Source: Archangium lipolyticum
GTDB taxonomy: Bacteria; Myxococcota; Myxococcia; Myxococcales; Myxococcaceae
Length of the DNA: 64,000 bases
Assembly (NCBI RefSeq): GCF_024623785.1
Contig: NZ_JANKBZ010000015.1
Coordinates: 62,001 to 126,000, forward strand
Direction of reading: 5' to 3'
The position numbers and the translations under genes are program-made. The notes beneath the pieces were generated by a model that worked only from the letters and a program-made list of their open reading frames with translations, made no database searches and was not told the origin of the DNA. Within the stretch, counting starts at the first letter, position 1, and every line of letters starts with the position of its first letter. Below, one piece after another: positions 12,674 through 21,531 of this stretch.

Positions 12674-13162
12674 CTACCTGCGGACCTCGGGCGGCACCTG
12701 TTCCAACCACCCCACCTCGAGCGAGGCCCACAGGCCGAGCAACACGGCCTCGGCGGCATCATGCCGGAGCGAGGTAGGCCGAGGGGCACCGGACCATTCG
12801 ATGACGCGGCGAGCGAGCACATCGGCCGCGTCCTTGGCCAACCCACCACTGCGCTGCTCACGGGCGTACAACAGGCGGGCGCGCCAGTCCTGGGCGGACA
12901 CACGGAGCACGGGGAGCGCGCGCCGAGCGGCCTCACGCTCCCAGACCTCGGCGATGGGCCCGCCGCCCTCCAAGACCAACCACGCGAGAGGAGCGGCGGA
13001 GTGCAGCACGGCGGGCACCGCCCGCTTGAGCCGCGACTGGGAGCCGAAGTTCTGCGAGCGGTACCAACGCAACCGCCCATCGGAGCCGAACAGAGCCAGG
13101 CCCGAGCGGAGCCCGAGATCGACCGCGAGCAAGCCCGGCTCCGTGGGCGAATCCGGGCTCAC
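12674..13162 (-). CDS. Predicted RuvC/RNase H-fold protein
   Basis: A 162-residue protein with the signature order of the RuvC-like nuclease fold: a first strand LLAVDLGLRSGLALF with Asp15, a mid-protein Glu in LVLEGGG (Glu65), and a late acidic HDAAEAVLLG (Asp135, Glu138). These could bind metal ions, as in RuvC or YqgF, but no specific substrate is indicated. It starts at a GTG overlapping the TGA of the upstream TolC-like gene (GTGA), so it is translationally coupled to the efflux operon. That is a surprising partner for a nuclease-type fold. The position may be a chance of gene order or may point to a real link. I know of no named function. Confidence 0.7.
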   Translation of the reverse strand: MSPDSPTEPGLLAVDLGLRSGLALFGSDGRLRWYRSQNFGSQSRLKRAVPAVLHSAAPLAWLVLEGGGPIAEVWEREAARRALPVLRVSAQDWRARLLYAREQRSGGLAKDAADVLARRVIEWSGAPRPTSLRHDAAEAVLLGLWASLEVGWLEQVPPEVRR

Positions 13163-14628
13163 CGCGGCTGCGACTGCTCGGCCTGCTCGAGGGAGGAGGC
13201 GATGCGGCCGGCGGCGGCGACGAGCTCGACGCGGCGGATTTCCAGGGTGGCGCGGGCCTGGGCGGCGGCGCTGGCGGCGAGGAAGCGGCGCGTGTCGGCG
13301 TCGGACATCTCCAGGCTGGTGGCGACACCGGCCTTGAAGGCGGCGGCGATCTGCTGCTGCACGCGAGCGGCGAGCTGCGACTGGGCCTCGGCCTGGGCGA
13401 GCGCGGCCTGTGCGGCCTCCAGGTTGGCCTTGGCGGCGACCCAGTTGGCGCGGCCCCTGGCGCGAGCCGACTCATACTGCGCCCTGGCCTGAGCCAGGCG
13501 GGCCTCGTCCTCGTGCAGGTTGGCGTAGCGCTGGCCGCGGTCGTACAGCGGCACCGAGGCGGCGACGACGAGCTCGTAGGTGGTGTTCTTGCCGGTGAAG
13601 CCGGCGTTGGAGTTGTAGTTGCCGCGGGCGATGGCGGCGAGGCTGGGCAGCCAGGAGAAACGGTCGTAGGTCACCTTGCCCTCGTTGGCCTGAACGGCCT
13701 TGGAAGCCGAGCGCACGGCGAAGGTGTCCTCCCAGGGGCTCTGGTCGTCGGAGGGAATCACCCACTGAGGGCCAGGGGTCTCCAGCGGTGCGGGCTGCAC
13801 GGGCTCGCCCACGAGCGCCCCCAACATGGCCAGCAGCTGGGCGTACTGTCCGGAGAGCTGAGCCAGCTGAACACGGGCCTGGGCGGTCTCCGCCTGGGCG
13901 CGCAGCAGCGAGGCCTCGACGGTCATGCCCACGCCGAGCTGGGCGCGGGCATCCGCCTCGCGCTGGAGGGCCACCTGCTCGGCCTCACGGGCGGCGTCCA
14001 TCATCTGCATGATGCCCTGCAGACCCAGGTAGGTGCGCGCCACGGCCAGCAGCACCTGCTCGCGGGCCTCGAGGGCCCCCAGCTCGGCGGCCTCGGCGCC
14101 CGCCTTGGCGGGGCCGATGAGGAAGACACCGGCGGGGGTGAAGAGGGGCTGGGAGATCTGCGCCGTCGCGTAGCGCGAGTTCTCCGCGGAGATGACGACG
14201 GGGGGAGGGATGATGCCCGGGTTGACGGGCTGGAGGGCGAACACGCCGCCCACCAGCTGGACGAAGCTGCCGAGGTCCAGCTCGGCCGCGGCGCTGGAGT
14301 GGACGAACTGGCCGCTGAGCGTCAGCTCGGGCTGCCAGGCGGTCCAGGCGCGGCGGACGCCAGCGGCGGCGACGGCGGACTGGGCGCGAGCGGCGGCCAC
14401 GTCCGGGCCCTGCTTCGCGGCGAGGGAGAGCGCCTCCTGCAGCGTCACGGTGCGGAGCGTGCCGGGTGCGGGAGAGGCCACCGCGGAGGGCTGGGCGGTG
14501 GGAGCCTGCGGAGCGGACTGCGCGGGGGCCGAGGGCGCCTGGGCGAGCGCGCCGAGCGGCGAGAGCGCGGCGAGCAGGACGAGGGAGAGGGGACGCCGGA
14601 CGGAACCAGCAGCGATTCGGATGGACAT
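13159..14628 (-). CDS. TolC-family outer membrane efflux channel
   Basis: A 489-residue protein of the TolC/OprM outer membrane factor family, forming the exit channel of a tripartite pump. A signal peptide (RRPLSLVLLAALSPLGALAQ) precedes a Pro/Ala-rich linker. The mature part has two long Ala/Gln/Leu-rich helical hairpins typical of the periplasmic tunnel, each followed by strand-rich segments. LQEALSLAAKQGPDVAAARA at the start of the first repeat is characteristic. The gene follows the RND pump gene after 39 bases and overlaps the downstream RuvC-like gene by four bases. It should assemble with the two proteins encoded upstream. Confidence 0.92.
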   Translation of the reverse strand: MSIRIAAGSVRRPLSLVLLAALSPLGALAQAPSAPAQSAPQAPTAQPSAVASPAPGTLRTVTLQEALSLAAKQGPDVAAARAQSAVAAAGVRRAWTAWQPELTLSGQFVHSSAAAELDLGSFVQLVGGVFALQPVNPGIIPPPVVISAENSRYATAQISQPLFTPAGVFLIGPAKAGAEAAELGALEAREQVLLAVARTYLGLQGIMQMMDAAREAEQVALQREADARAQLGVGMTVEASLLRAQAETAQARVQLAQLSGQYAQLLAMLGALVGEPVQPAPLETPGPQWVIPSDDQSPWEDTFAVRSASKAVQANEGKVTYDRFSWLPSLAAIARGNYNSNAGFTGKNTTYELVVAASVPLYDRGQRYANLHEDEARLAQARAQYESARARGRANWVAAKANLEAAQAALAQAEAQSQLAARVQQQIAAAFKAGVATSLEMSDADTRRFLAASAAAQARATLEIRRVELVAAAGRIASSLEQAEQSQPR

Positions 14629-14667
14629 AAGGATGAAGGGACGGAGGGGGTGAGCCCGGGGGACCGC

Positions 14668-17600
14668 TCAGGCGGCGCGGCCGGGCTGCTGCTCGGAGAC
14701 GGGAACGGGGGAGGCCTCGTCCTTCTTCTGGACGGTCTTGGAGAAGCCCAGACGCTCCATGGCGGCGAAGACCACGGGCACCACCAGCAGGGTGAGGAAG
14801 GTGGAGGTGATGACACCGCCGATGACGGCGATGGCCATGGGGGCGCGGAACTCGGAGCCCACGCCCTTGCCGATGGCGGTGGGCACCATGCCGATGGCCA
14901 TGGCGGCGCTCGTCATGAGGATGGGGCGCAGGCGGCGGGGGCCGGCCTTCATCAGCGCCTCGTCGACCGAGTCACCCTCGCGCAGGTACTGAAGCGCGCC
15001 GTCCACCAGGAGGATGGCGTTCTTCGTCACCAGGCCCATCAGCAGGATGATGCCGATCATCGCGCCCATGGAGACGTGGAAGCCGCCGAAGAACAGACCC
15101 AGCAGCGCGCCCACGAGGGCGAGCGGCAGCGAGACCATGATGGTGAAGGGGTGCTTGAGGGACTCGAACTGGCTGGCGAGCACCATGTAGATGAAGACGA
15201 AGGCCAGCAGGAAGGCGGTGCCGAAGGCGTCGTTCTGCTCGGCCATCATCTTCATCTGACCGTCGTAGACGAGCGAGTAGCCCGGGGCGAGCGGCTTCTC
15301 GGCCACCTTCTCGCGGAGCTTGTTCGCCACGTCGCCCAGGGGAGCGCCCTGGAGCTGGGCGTAGACGGCGAGCTGCCGCTGGCGGTTCTCGTGCTCGATG
15401 ACGCTGGGGCCATCGCGCAGCTCCACCTTGGCCAGGTCCGACACGGGGACGAGCCCCTTGGGCGTGGCCAGGAGGATCTGCCGCACGCGCTCGGGGGTGC
15501 CACGGTCGCGCTCGGAGAGACGGACGCGGATGTCCGTCTCGTCGACACCCTCGCGCAGCTTGGCGGCCACGTCACCGCCGATGGCCAGACGCATCTGCAT
15601 GGCCAGGGCCGCGGCGCTCACGCCCAGGTCCTTGGCGCGGGCCCGGTCGATCTCGATGGCCAGCTCCGGCTTGGGCGGGTTGAAGTCCACGCGCACGTCC
15701 GCGGTGCCGGGGATGTCGCGCAGAATCTGGGCGACGCGCTCGGACTCCTCGCGGATCTTCTCCAGGTCCGGACCGGTGACGCGCACGATGATGGGATAGA
15801 AGTCACCACCCAGGCCGTCGATGATGGGCGGGTCCTGCATGATGACGCGGGTGGAGACCAGCGCGGGCGTGAGAATCTCGCGCGCCTGCTCCTTGATGGG
15901 ATCGATGCCCCGGGTGCGCTGGTGCTTCTCCACCGTGAGCACCCGGATGCGCGCCTTGTTCACATCGCCGTTGTCACCGACGATGGAGTAGACGTCCGTC
16001 ACCTCGGGAATCTGCTTGAGGAGCCGCTCGGCCTCCGCCACGCGAGCCCCCGTCTGCTCCAGGTTCGAGGCATCCGGCAGGATGAGCTGCACGAGGAACT
16101 GCGAGCGGTCCTCGGGGGAGAGGAACTCCACGCCCAGGCGGCTGGCGGCGCCGAAGGACAGCCCCATCACCAGCACGGTGATGCCCGCGGTCGTCCACTT
16201 GTGGTCCAGCACCCAGCGCAGGATGCGCGAGTAGAAGCGCTCGCTCCCGTCCAGGAAGCGGCGGATGGACCGGGCCAGCGCGTTCTCCTGGTGGTGCTCG
16301 CCGGGTTTGCGCTGCTTGGCCAGACGCGCGGACAGCATGGGATCCAACGTGAAGGAGATGAAGAGCGAGATGAGCACCGCCACCGAGATGGTGAGGCCGA
16401 ACTGCTGGAGGAACTGGCCCACCATGCCGGGCATGAAGGCCACCGGGACGAACACCGCCACCAGGGCGAGCGTGGTGGCGAGCACCGCCAGGCCCACGTC
16501 CGAGGTGCCCTTGGAGGCCGCGGACACGGGGTCCTCACCCTGCTCCAGACGGTGGGTGATGGCCTCGCGCACCACCACCGCGTCGTCGATGAGCAGACCG
16601 ATGGCCAGCGACAGCGCCAGCAGCGTCATCTGGTTGAGCGAGTACTCCAGCAGGTACATCACGAAGAACGTGCCGACGACCGAGGTGGGCAGCGCCAGCG
16701 AGGAGATGAAGGTGCCGCGCGGGTCCAACAGGAACATCAAGATGATGAGCACCGCCATCGCGCCGCCGAAGATGAGGGCGACCCACACCTCGTGGGCGTT
16801 CTCGCGGATGGGAATCGACTGGTCGATGAGCAGCGTGGTCTTGAAGTCATGCCCCAGGGAGGGCACCACGGTGTCCAGCGCATTCTTCACCGCGTCGCTC
16901 ACGGCCACGGTGTTGGAGCCGGGCTGCTTGACGATCTCGAAGATGACCGCGTCCTTGCCATTGAGGCGGGCGGTGGTGCGCCGCTCGGCCACGCCGTCGG
17001 TGATGGTGGCGATCTCCTCCAGCCGCACCTGGGCGCCCGTGCGGCTCTGGGCCACCGGGAGCTGCCGCAGCTCGTCCACGTCGCGGAACTGACCCAGCGA
17101 GCGCACCGTCAGCTCGTTGGGCCCCAGCTGCAGGCGGCCCGCGGGCAGGTCCAGGTTCTCCATGCCGATGCGCTGGGAGATGTCCATCGGGGACACGCCC
17201 ACCGCGCGCGCCTTGTCCAGGTCGATGTCCACCTGGATCTCCCGCACGTCACCGCCGTTGATGCGCACGTCGGCCACGCCCTCGAGCTGCGCCAGGGCCG
17301 GCTTGAGCTTGTCCTCGATGAGCTTGCGCACCGTGCGCGAGTCCGCCTGCGCGCTCGCCGCGTAGGTGAGGACGGCCACCGCGGAGATGTCCACGCGGCC
17401 CACCACCGGCGTGTCCGCGTCCTGCGGCAGCCGGTTGGCCACGCCCGACACCTTGTCGCGCACCTCCTGCACCGACCGGTCCAGGTCGGCCGACAGCTTG
17501 AACTGCACGATCACCGTGCCGACGTTCTCGCGGCTGAAGGAGTGGATCTTGTCCACACCGCTGATGCCGGCGACGGCATCCTCGATGGGCTTGATGACCT

Positions 17601-17784
17601 GGGTCTCGATCTCACCCGGGCCCGCGCCCTTGTAGATGGTGTTGACCACCACCACGGGGATGGACACGTCCGGGTAGAGGTCGGTACCGAGCCGGGTGTA
17701 CCCCATCACTCCGAGGACGATGAGGCAGAGGGACAGCATGGCCGTGAAGACGGGCCGGCGGATGGAGACGTCGCTGAGGAGCAT
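14668..17784 (-). CDS. RND-family efflux pump, inner membrane subunit
   Basis: A 1,038-residue protein of the AcrB/MexB-like RND superfamily, a proton-driven trimeric exporter. It starts with the typical DVSIRRPVFTAMLSL first membrane segment and has two large periplasmic loops and twelve predicted membrane segments. The proton-relay Asp pair is visible in membrane segment 4 (GLLIDDAVVV, Asp400-Asp401), and the facing Lys in segment 10 (GLVTKNAILLVDGAL). Length and motifs fit drug/hydrophobe exporters rather than the metal (CusA) branch. The gene is third in a tetR-led operon and starts 27 bases after the membrane-fusion protein gene. The substrate cannot be read from sequence. Confidence 0.95.
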   Translation of the reverse strand: MLLSDVSIRRPVFTAMLSLCLIVLGVMGYTRLGTDLYPDVSIPVVVVNTIYKGAGPGEIETQVIKPIEDAVAGISGVDKIHSFSRENVGTVIVQFKLSADLDRSVQEVRDKVSGVANRLPQDADTPVVGRVDISAVAVLTYAASAQADSRTVRKLIEDKLKPALAQLEGVADVRINGGDVREIQVDIDLDKARAVGVSPMDISQRIGMENLDLPAGRLQLGPNELTVRSLGQFRDVDELRQLPVAQSRTGAQVRLEEIATITDGVAERRTTARLNGKDAVIFEIVKQPGSNTVAVSDAVKNALDTVVPSLGHDFKTTLLIDQSIPIRENAHEVWVALIFGGAMAVLIILMFLLDPRGTFISSLALPTSVVGTFFVMYLLEYSLNQMTLLALSLAIGLLIDDAVVVREAITHRLEQGEDPVSAASKGTSDVGLAVLATTLALVAVFVPVAFMPGMVGQFLQQFGLTISVAVLISLFISFTLDPMLSARLAKQRKPGEHHQENALARSIRRFLDGSERFYSRILRWVLDHKWTTAGITVLVMGLSFGAASRLGVEFLSPEDRSQFLVQLILPDASNLEQTGARVAEAERLLKQIPEVTDVYSIVGDNGDVNKARIRVLTVEKHQRTRGIDPIKEQAREILTPALVSTRVIMQDPPIIDGLGGDFYPIIVRVTGPDLEKIREESERVAQILRDIPGTADVRVDFNPPKPELAIEIDRARAKDLGVSAAALAMQMRLAIGGDVAAKLREGVDETDIRVRLSERDRGTPERVRQILLATPKGLVPVSDLAKVELRDGPSVIEHENRQRQLAVYAQLQGAPLGDVANKLREKVAEKPLAPGYSLVYDGQMKMMAEQNDAFGTAFLLAFVFIYMVLASQFESLKHPFTIMVSLPLALVGALLGLFFGGFHVSMGAMIGIILLMGLVTKNAILLVDGALQYLREGDSVDEALMKAGPRRLRPILMTSAAMAIGMVPTAIGKGVGSEFRAPMAIAVIGGVITSTFLTLLVVPVVFAAMERLGFSKTVQKKDEASPVPVSEQQPGRAA

Positions 17785-17811
17785 GGGAAACGCCCTGGTA
17801 TCCTTCGAGGC

Positions 17812-18918
17812 CTACTTCACGGAGACGCGCGTACCCTCGGCGAGGGACGGCGTGGGGTATTCGACGACCTTGTCCAGCGGGGAGGCGGCCTTCACGACCA
17901 CCTCACGCACGCGGCGCTCGAGCACCTGCACGTCCACGCGGCGCACCTCGCCATTGGAGGCCACCACGTAGACGTGGTCCCCGCCCGAGGAGGACAGCGC
18001 GGAGACGGGAATCACCTGGGCCTCCTGCGCCTCGCCCAGCGGGAGGATGACGCGCGCCAGGGTGTTGGCCACGAAGCGCCCGTCCTTGTTGGGCACCACG
18101 ATGTCCACCGGGATGCGGCGGGTGGCCGGGTCCGCGGAGCGGATGATGGTGCGGATGACGGCCTCGTCCGTGGAGGCGCCACCGCCGACGACCTCGACGC
18201 GCACCTTGGTGCCCGGCTTGAGGTGGGCGCGCGTGGACTCGGCCACCGTCGTCTTCAGCAGCAGGGTGTCCAGGTTCTCCAGGCCGAACTGGGGAGCGCC
18301 CGGGCCCACGATGGCACCCACCTGCTCGGGCGCGTCGGTGATGGTGCCGGCGAAGGGCGCCCTCAGGTCGTGCTTGCGGCGGCCGGCCTGCGCCTGCGCG
18401 CGCTGCGCCTTCGCGGCGAGCAGCTGCGCCTCGGCCTGCCGGGCCTGGGTGGTGGAGGTGAGGTTCTGCAGGTCGCTCACGTTGCCCTGCTCCTGCAGCT
18501 TCGCGTTGCGTCCGGCCACGTCGGCGGCCATGGCGGCGCTCACCTCGGCGGCGGCCACGGCGGCCTGCGCCTGCGCGAGCTGCGCGTCGGCGATCTCCAC
18601 GTTGAGCTGCGCGAGCACCTGGCCCTCCTGCACCGTCTGGCCCTTCTTCACGCGCACCTTCTCCAGGCGGCCACCCACCTCGAAGCCCACCTGCAGGGCC
18701 TGGGCGGGGAAGAGCGTGCCCGTCACCTCCTCGCGCAGCGCGGCCTGCTCCGAGCGGGTCGCGGCGAGCGTCACCGCGGGGAGCTGCTCCGCGGTGGCGG
18801 CCTTGGTGGCGGTGGAGGGCGGAGCGGCGTCCGCCTTGCAGCCGGAGAGGGACAGCGCGGTGGCGGCCATGCCCACGGCGGCGAGCCCGGCGACGAGAGG
18901 CGTCCTGGAGAGTTTCAC
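17812..18918 (-). CDS. RND membrane-fusion (periplasmic adaptor) lipoprotein
   Basis: A 368-residue adaptor that links the RND pump to the TolC-like channel. The N terminus is a lipoprotein signal with lipobox LSGC (TALSLSGCKAD). A barrel-sandwich half follows (GRLEKVRVKKGQTVQEGQVLAQL), then a long Ala/Gln-rich helical hairpin, the second barrel-sandwich half (HDLRAPFAGTITDAPEQVG), a beta-barrel, and a membrane-proximal domain. The GTG start overlaps the TGA of tetR (GTGA), so the regulator and pump are translationally coupled. Confidence 0.93.
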   Translation of the reverse strand: MKLSRTPLVAGLAAVGMAATALSLSGCKADAAPPSTATKAATAEQLPAVTLAATRSEQAALREEVTGTLFPAQALQVGFEVGGRLEKVRVKKGQTVQEGQVLAQLNVEIADAQLAQAQAAVAAAEVSAAMAADVAGRNAKLQEQGNVSDLQNLTSTTQARQAEAQLLAAKAQRAQAQAGRRKHDLRAPFAGTITDAPEQVGAIVGPGAPQFGLENLDTLLLKTTVAESTRAHLKPGTKVRVEVVGGGASTDEAVIRTIIRSADPATRRIPVDIVVPNKDGRFVANTLARVILPLGEAQEAQVIPVSALSSSGGDHVYVVASNGEVRRVDVQVLERRVREVVVKAASPLDKVVEYPTPSLAEGTRVSVK

Positions 18919-19676
18919 GATCCTGACCTCGGGGTGCTGCGAGTGCGAGAGAGCGCGCGGGCCCGGGGGGACCGGCGCGGGGAAGTCTTCGGAGTCCTCG
19001 AAGAGGAGAGGCGCGGGGCGGTGATGCCCGGGGCCAGGCTGCCCTCGAGGATGAGGAGGTGGAGCGAGTTGGCCCAGGCGGCCAGGTCCGGCTTGTGCTC
19101 CATCTGGCTCATCCGCTGGGCCAGCAACACGTAGGTGCCGACGAGCAGAGAGCCGGTGACCTCGGGAGGCACGTCCGAGCGGAAGGCGCGGTTGCGCTGC
19201 AGCCGTTGGAAGTCCTGCGCCACCCGCGCCACCTCATGCTCCACCACCCGCCACAGCACCGTCTCGAACTCGGTGCCCTGGCTGCCGCGCATGAGCACGT
19301 GCACCACGTCACGGTAGGACCACATCAGCTCCAGCGTCCGCAGGTCCGCCTCGGTGCTCATGCGCACCAGGCCCTCGTAACGCTCGGAGCGCTCGGCCAC
19401 GTCACCCGGTTCCAGCGGGCCGTGCTCGGCGAAGAAGCGCTCCCCGTCCGCCTTGCGCTGGGTGATGAGCCGGTTCATCGCCTCCGTGAACTCGCCCACC
19501 ACCTCGCCGAAGAGCGCCTCCTTGGAGGAGTAGTGCAGGTAGAACGCGCCCTTGGAGAGGCCGCACGCGGCGGTGATGTCCTCGATGCGGGCGCCTCGGA
19601 TGCCCTTCTTCACGAATTCGGTTCGCGCGGCGGCGATGAGTGCCGCACGGGCATGTGGGTCCGCGGGACGAGCCAT
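18915..19676 (-). CDS. TetR-family repressor of the RND operon
   Basis: A 253-residue TetR regulator. The DNA-binding domain is complete: ARAALIAAARTEFVKKGIRG, then IEDITAACGLSKGAFYLHY as the helix-turn-helix (about 32-50). The rest is a helical ligand-binding domain. It heads the efflux operon and overlaps the next gene, so it most likely represses its own promoter and the pump until a ligand binds. The probable operator, an inverted repeat, lies 10-65 bases before the ATG. The last 35 or so residues are unusually rich in Ser, Arg, Thr and Pro, a basic tail not typical of the family. This may be a real extension or a sign that the original stop has been lost. Confidence 0.9.
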   Translation of the reverse strand: MARPADPHARAALIAAARTEFVKKGIRGARIEDITAACGLSKGAFYLHYSSKEALFGEVVGEFTEAMNRLITQRKADGERFFAEHGPLEPGDVAERSERYEGLVRMSTEADLRTLELMWSYRDVVHVLMRGSQGTEFETVLWRVVEHEVARVAQDFQRLQRNRAFRSDVPPEVTGSLLVGTYVLLAQRMSQMEHKPDLAAWANSLHLLILEGSLAPGITAPRLSSSRTPKTSPRRSPRARALSRTRSTPRSGS

Positions 19677-19686
19677 GACGGGCGCA

Positions 19687-19741
19687 TTACTAACCCGCTG
19701 GTCAGAAACCGCCAGGGGGTTTCTGAATCACGGGTCAGTAA
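19687..19741. promoter_or_regulatory. Probable TetR operator: long imperfect inverted repeat
   Basis: Two 24-base arms (19687-19710 and 19718-19741) match at 19 of 24 positions around a seven-base spacer. The left arm begins TTACTAACCCG, and the right arm ends CGGGTCAGTAA. The inner part, CAGAAACC against GGTTTCTG, is perfect. It lies just upstream of the tetR ATG, where a self-regulating TetR protein would bind. Confidence 0.65.
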
Positions 19742-19804
19742 CCGCCCGAGTGTTGCTTACCGAACCCATCAGTTCAACTACCTGAATGAAAGCCGGGCTA
19801 CTGA

Positions 19805-20497
19805 CTACGGAGAGGGAGCGCCGAGCCGCGCCAGGGCGGTGCACAGGGGGCACGCGGGAGGTGCATGGGGCACGTCGCGGCGGTGCAGGTCCAACACCGC
19901 GCGGGACACCTCGGCCAGCTCGCGGCGCACCTCGCGGCGGGCGCCCTTCACCCGGGCGATGGAGAGGTTGTCGTAGGCCGTCGTCTGGTGTCGCATCCAG
20001 GCGATGACGGCGGCCTCGGCGCGGCGCTCGAGGGGGATGCGCTCGGTGCGGGCCACGGTGCCACTGCCCACGGGGGTGGCATGGGCCGACACCGCCACGG
20101 CCAGCCGCTTCGCCTGGGGGGTGAAGGTGGGCGCGAAGGCGAGGAAGCGCAGCACCGCGTTGGCGAAGTCCACCTCGTACTCGGCCTGCTCGCGCTCGCG
20201 GCGGCGGACGTCCGCCTCGCGCTTGCGGGCGTAGGCGGGGGTGGCACGCTCGGCCTCCAGGGCGGCCTGGGCGGCGGTGATGTGGGCCTCGGGCGCCCAG
20301 ACCCCCTGCGAGAAGATTTTGCGGCCCTTCTTCTCCACCACCGTCCAGCTGGGGCCGGCGGCCTTCACCCGGCGCGTGAGGCCCGCGTCACCCGGAGGCA
20401 ACAGGGCCCAGCCGGCGGGCACGGAGAGGATGGAACCATCGGCCGCGCGCACGCGGCGCGGGTCGCTCGTGGGGGACACGGTGAGGGAGTCGCTCAT
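19805..20497 (-). CDS. DUF2293-containing protein
   Basis: A 230-residue protein with no signal peptide or membrane segment. Residues about 150-200 match the DUF2293 pattern: ERRAEAAVIAWMRHQTTAYD, then NLSIARVKGARREVRRELAE. The middle (about 88-115) is a charged, probably coiled stretch (YARKREADVRRREREQAEYE). The extreme C terminus has a CPLC pair after an HRRDVPHAPPA segment. DUF2293 has no established function. In fungi it is found in uncharacterised proteins. The ATG at 20497 begins the only plausible coding start. The gene lies upstream of the tetR operon on the same strand, with the operator region between, so it is probably transcribed separately. Confidence 0.72.
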   Translation of the reverse strand: MSDSLTVSPTSDPRRVRAADGSILSVPAGWALLPPGDAGLTRRVKAAGPSWTVVEKKGRKIFSQGVWAPEAHITAAQAALEAERATPAYARKREADVRRREREQAEYEVDFANAVLRFLAFAPTFTPQAKRLAVAVSAHATPVGSGTVARTERIPLERRAEAAVIAWMRHQTTAYDNLSIARVKGARREVRRELAEVSRAVLDLHRRDVPHAPPACPLCTALARLGAPSP

Positions 20498-20589
20498 GAC
20501 GGGGGGTGGCGCCTATATCGTGCTAAAGGGGCATGTCGCCAGCGCTGGGGCGCTGCGCGGGAGGGTCTTCAATCGTGGGCAGCGCCGGC

Positions 20590-21513
20590 ATGTCCATTCT
20601 CAGGCTCACCTTCCTCGGCACCTCGGCCGCACAGCCGACGCTGCACCGCAACCTCTCGGGGCTCGCGGTGAAGGCGGACGCGGACCTGCTCCTCTTCGAC
20701 TGCGGCGAGGGCAGCCAGCGGCAGATGGTGCGCTACGGCACCGGCTTCACCGTGGATGCCGTCTTCTTCACCCACTTCCACGCGGACCACTACCTGGGAA
20801 TCATCGGGTTCTTGCGCACGCTGGGGATGATGGGGCGGGACTCGCCCGTGCAGCTCTACGGGCCTCCGCCGGCGCGGCGGCTGCTGAACCAGGCGGTGCA
20901 CCTGGGCGTGGAGTCGCTGTCCTTCCCGGTGGAGGTGCACGAGCTGCGCGACGGGGACAAGGTGGAGCGGCGCGGCTACACGGTGCACGCGGTGGGGGTG
21001 GACCACCGCATCAACGCGCTGGGCTACGTGCTGCAGGAGGACGAGCGCCCGGGCAAGTTCAACCTGGAGAAGGCGAAGGCCATGGGGATTCCCTCGGGGC
21101 CCGTCTACGGCCAGCTCCAGCGCGGTGAGACGGTGACGCTGCCGGATGGCCGGACCATCGGTCCCGCCGAGGTGGTGGGAGACCCGAGACCCGGGCGGCG
21201 GCTGGTCATCTCCGGCGACACCCGCCCCTGCCAGTCCATGGTGCGCGCGGCGAAGGACGCGGATCTGCTCATCCACGAGTCCACCTTCTCCGACGACGAG
21301 CAGGAGCGCGCGCACGAGACGCGGCACTCCACGGCGCGCGAGGCGGCGCAGGTGGCGCGAGAGGCCGGGGCCCGGCGCCTCATCCTCACGCACCTCTCCA
21401 GCCGTCACGACACGGACCCCGCGCGGCTGCTCGCCCAGGCGCGCGAGGAGTTCAAGGGACCCGTCGAGGTGGCCTTCGACGGGCTCACCGTGGAGCTGCC
21501 CCTGCGCGACTGA
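20590..21513 (+). CDS. rnz: Ribonuclease Z
   Basis: A 307-residue metallo-beta-lactamase-fold enzyme, the length of B. subtilis RNase Z, which cuts tRNA precursors just 3' of the discriminator. The metal-binding motif HFHADH is at 62-67. Other ligands are seen in VISGDTRPC and LTHLSSRH. The substrate-clamping exosite region is also recognisable (GKFNLEKAKAMGIPSGPVYGQL). The N terminus ILRLTFLGTSAAQPT is typical. The ATG at 20590 gives the family length. An in-frame GTG at 20575 has a better ribosome site (GGAGGG) and would add five residues, so the start is not settled. The next gene is convergent. Confidence 0.95.
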   Translation: MSILRLTFLGTSAAQPTLHRNLSGLAVKADADLLLFDCGEGSQRQMVRYGTGFTVDAVFFTHFHADHYLGIIGFLRTLGMMGRDSPVQLYGPPPARRLLNQAVHLGVESLSFPVEVHELRDGDKVERRGYTVHAVGVDHRINALGYVLQEDERPGKFNLEKAKAMGIPSGPVYGQLQRGETVTLPDGRTIGPAEVVGDPRPGRRLVISGDTRPCQSMVRAAKDADLLIHESTFSDDEQERAHETRHSTAREAAQVAREAGARRLILTHLSSRHDTDPARLLAQAREEFKGPVEVAFDGLTVELPLRD

Positions 21514-21531
21514 GCGCGCGGGGCGGCCGGG

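Noticed and set aside
13513-19134. A 5.6-kb plus-strand open frame
   Set aside because: It lies opposite the well-supported TolC-like, RND pump, membrane-fusion and tetR genes, and its translation is low-complexity His/Gly/Arg sequence.
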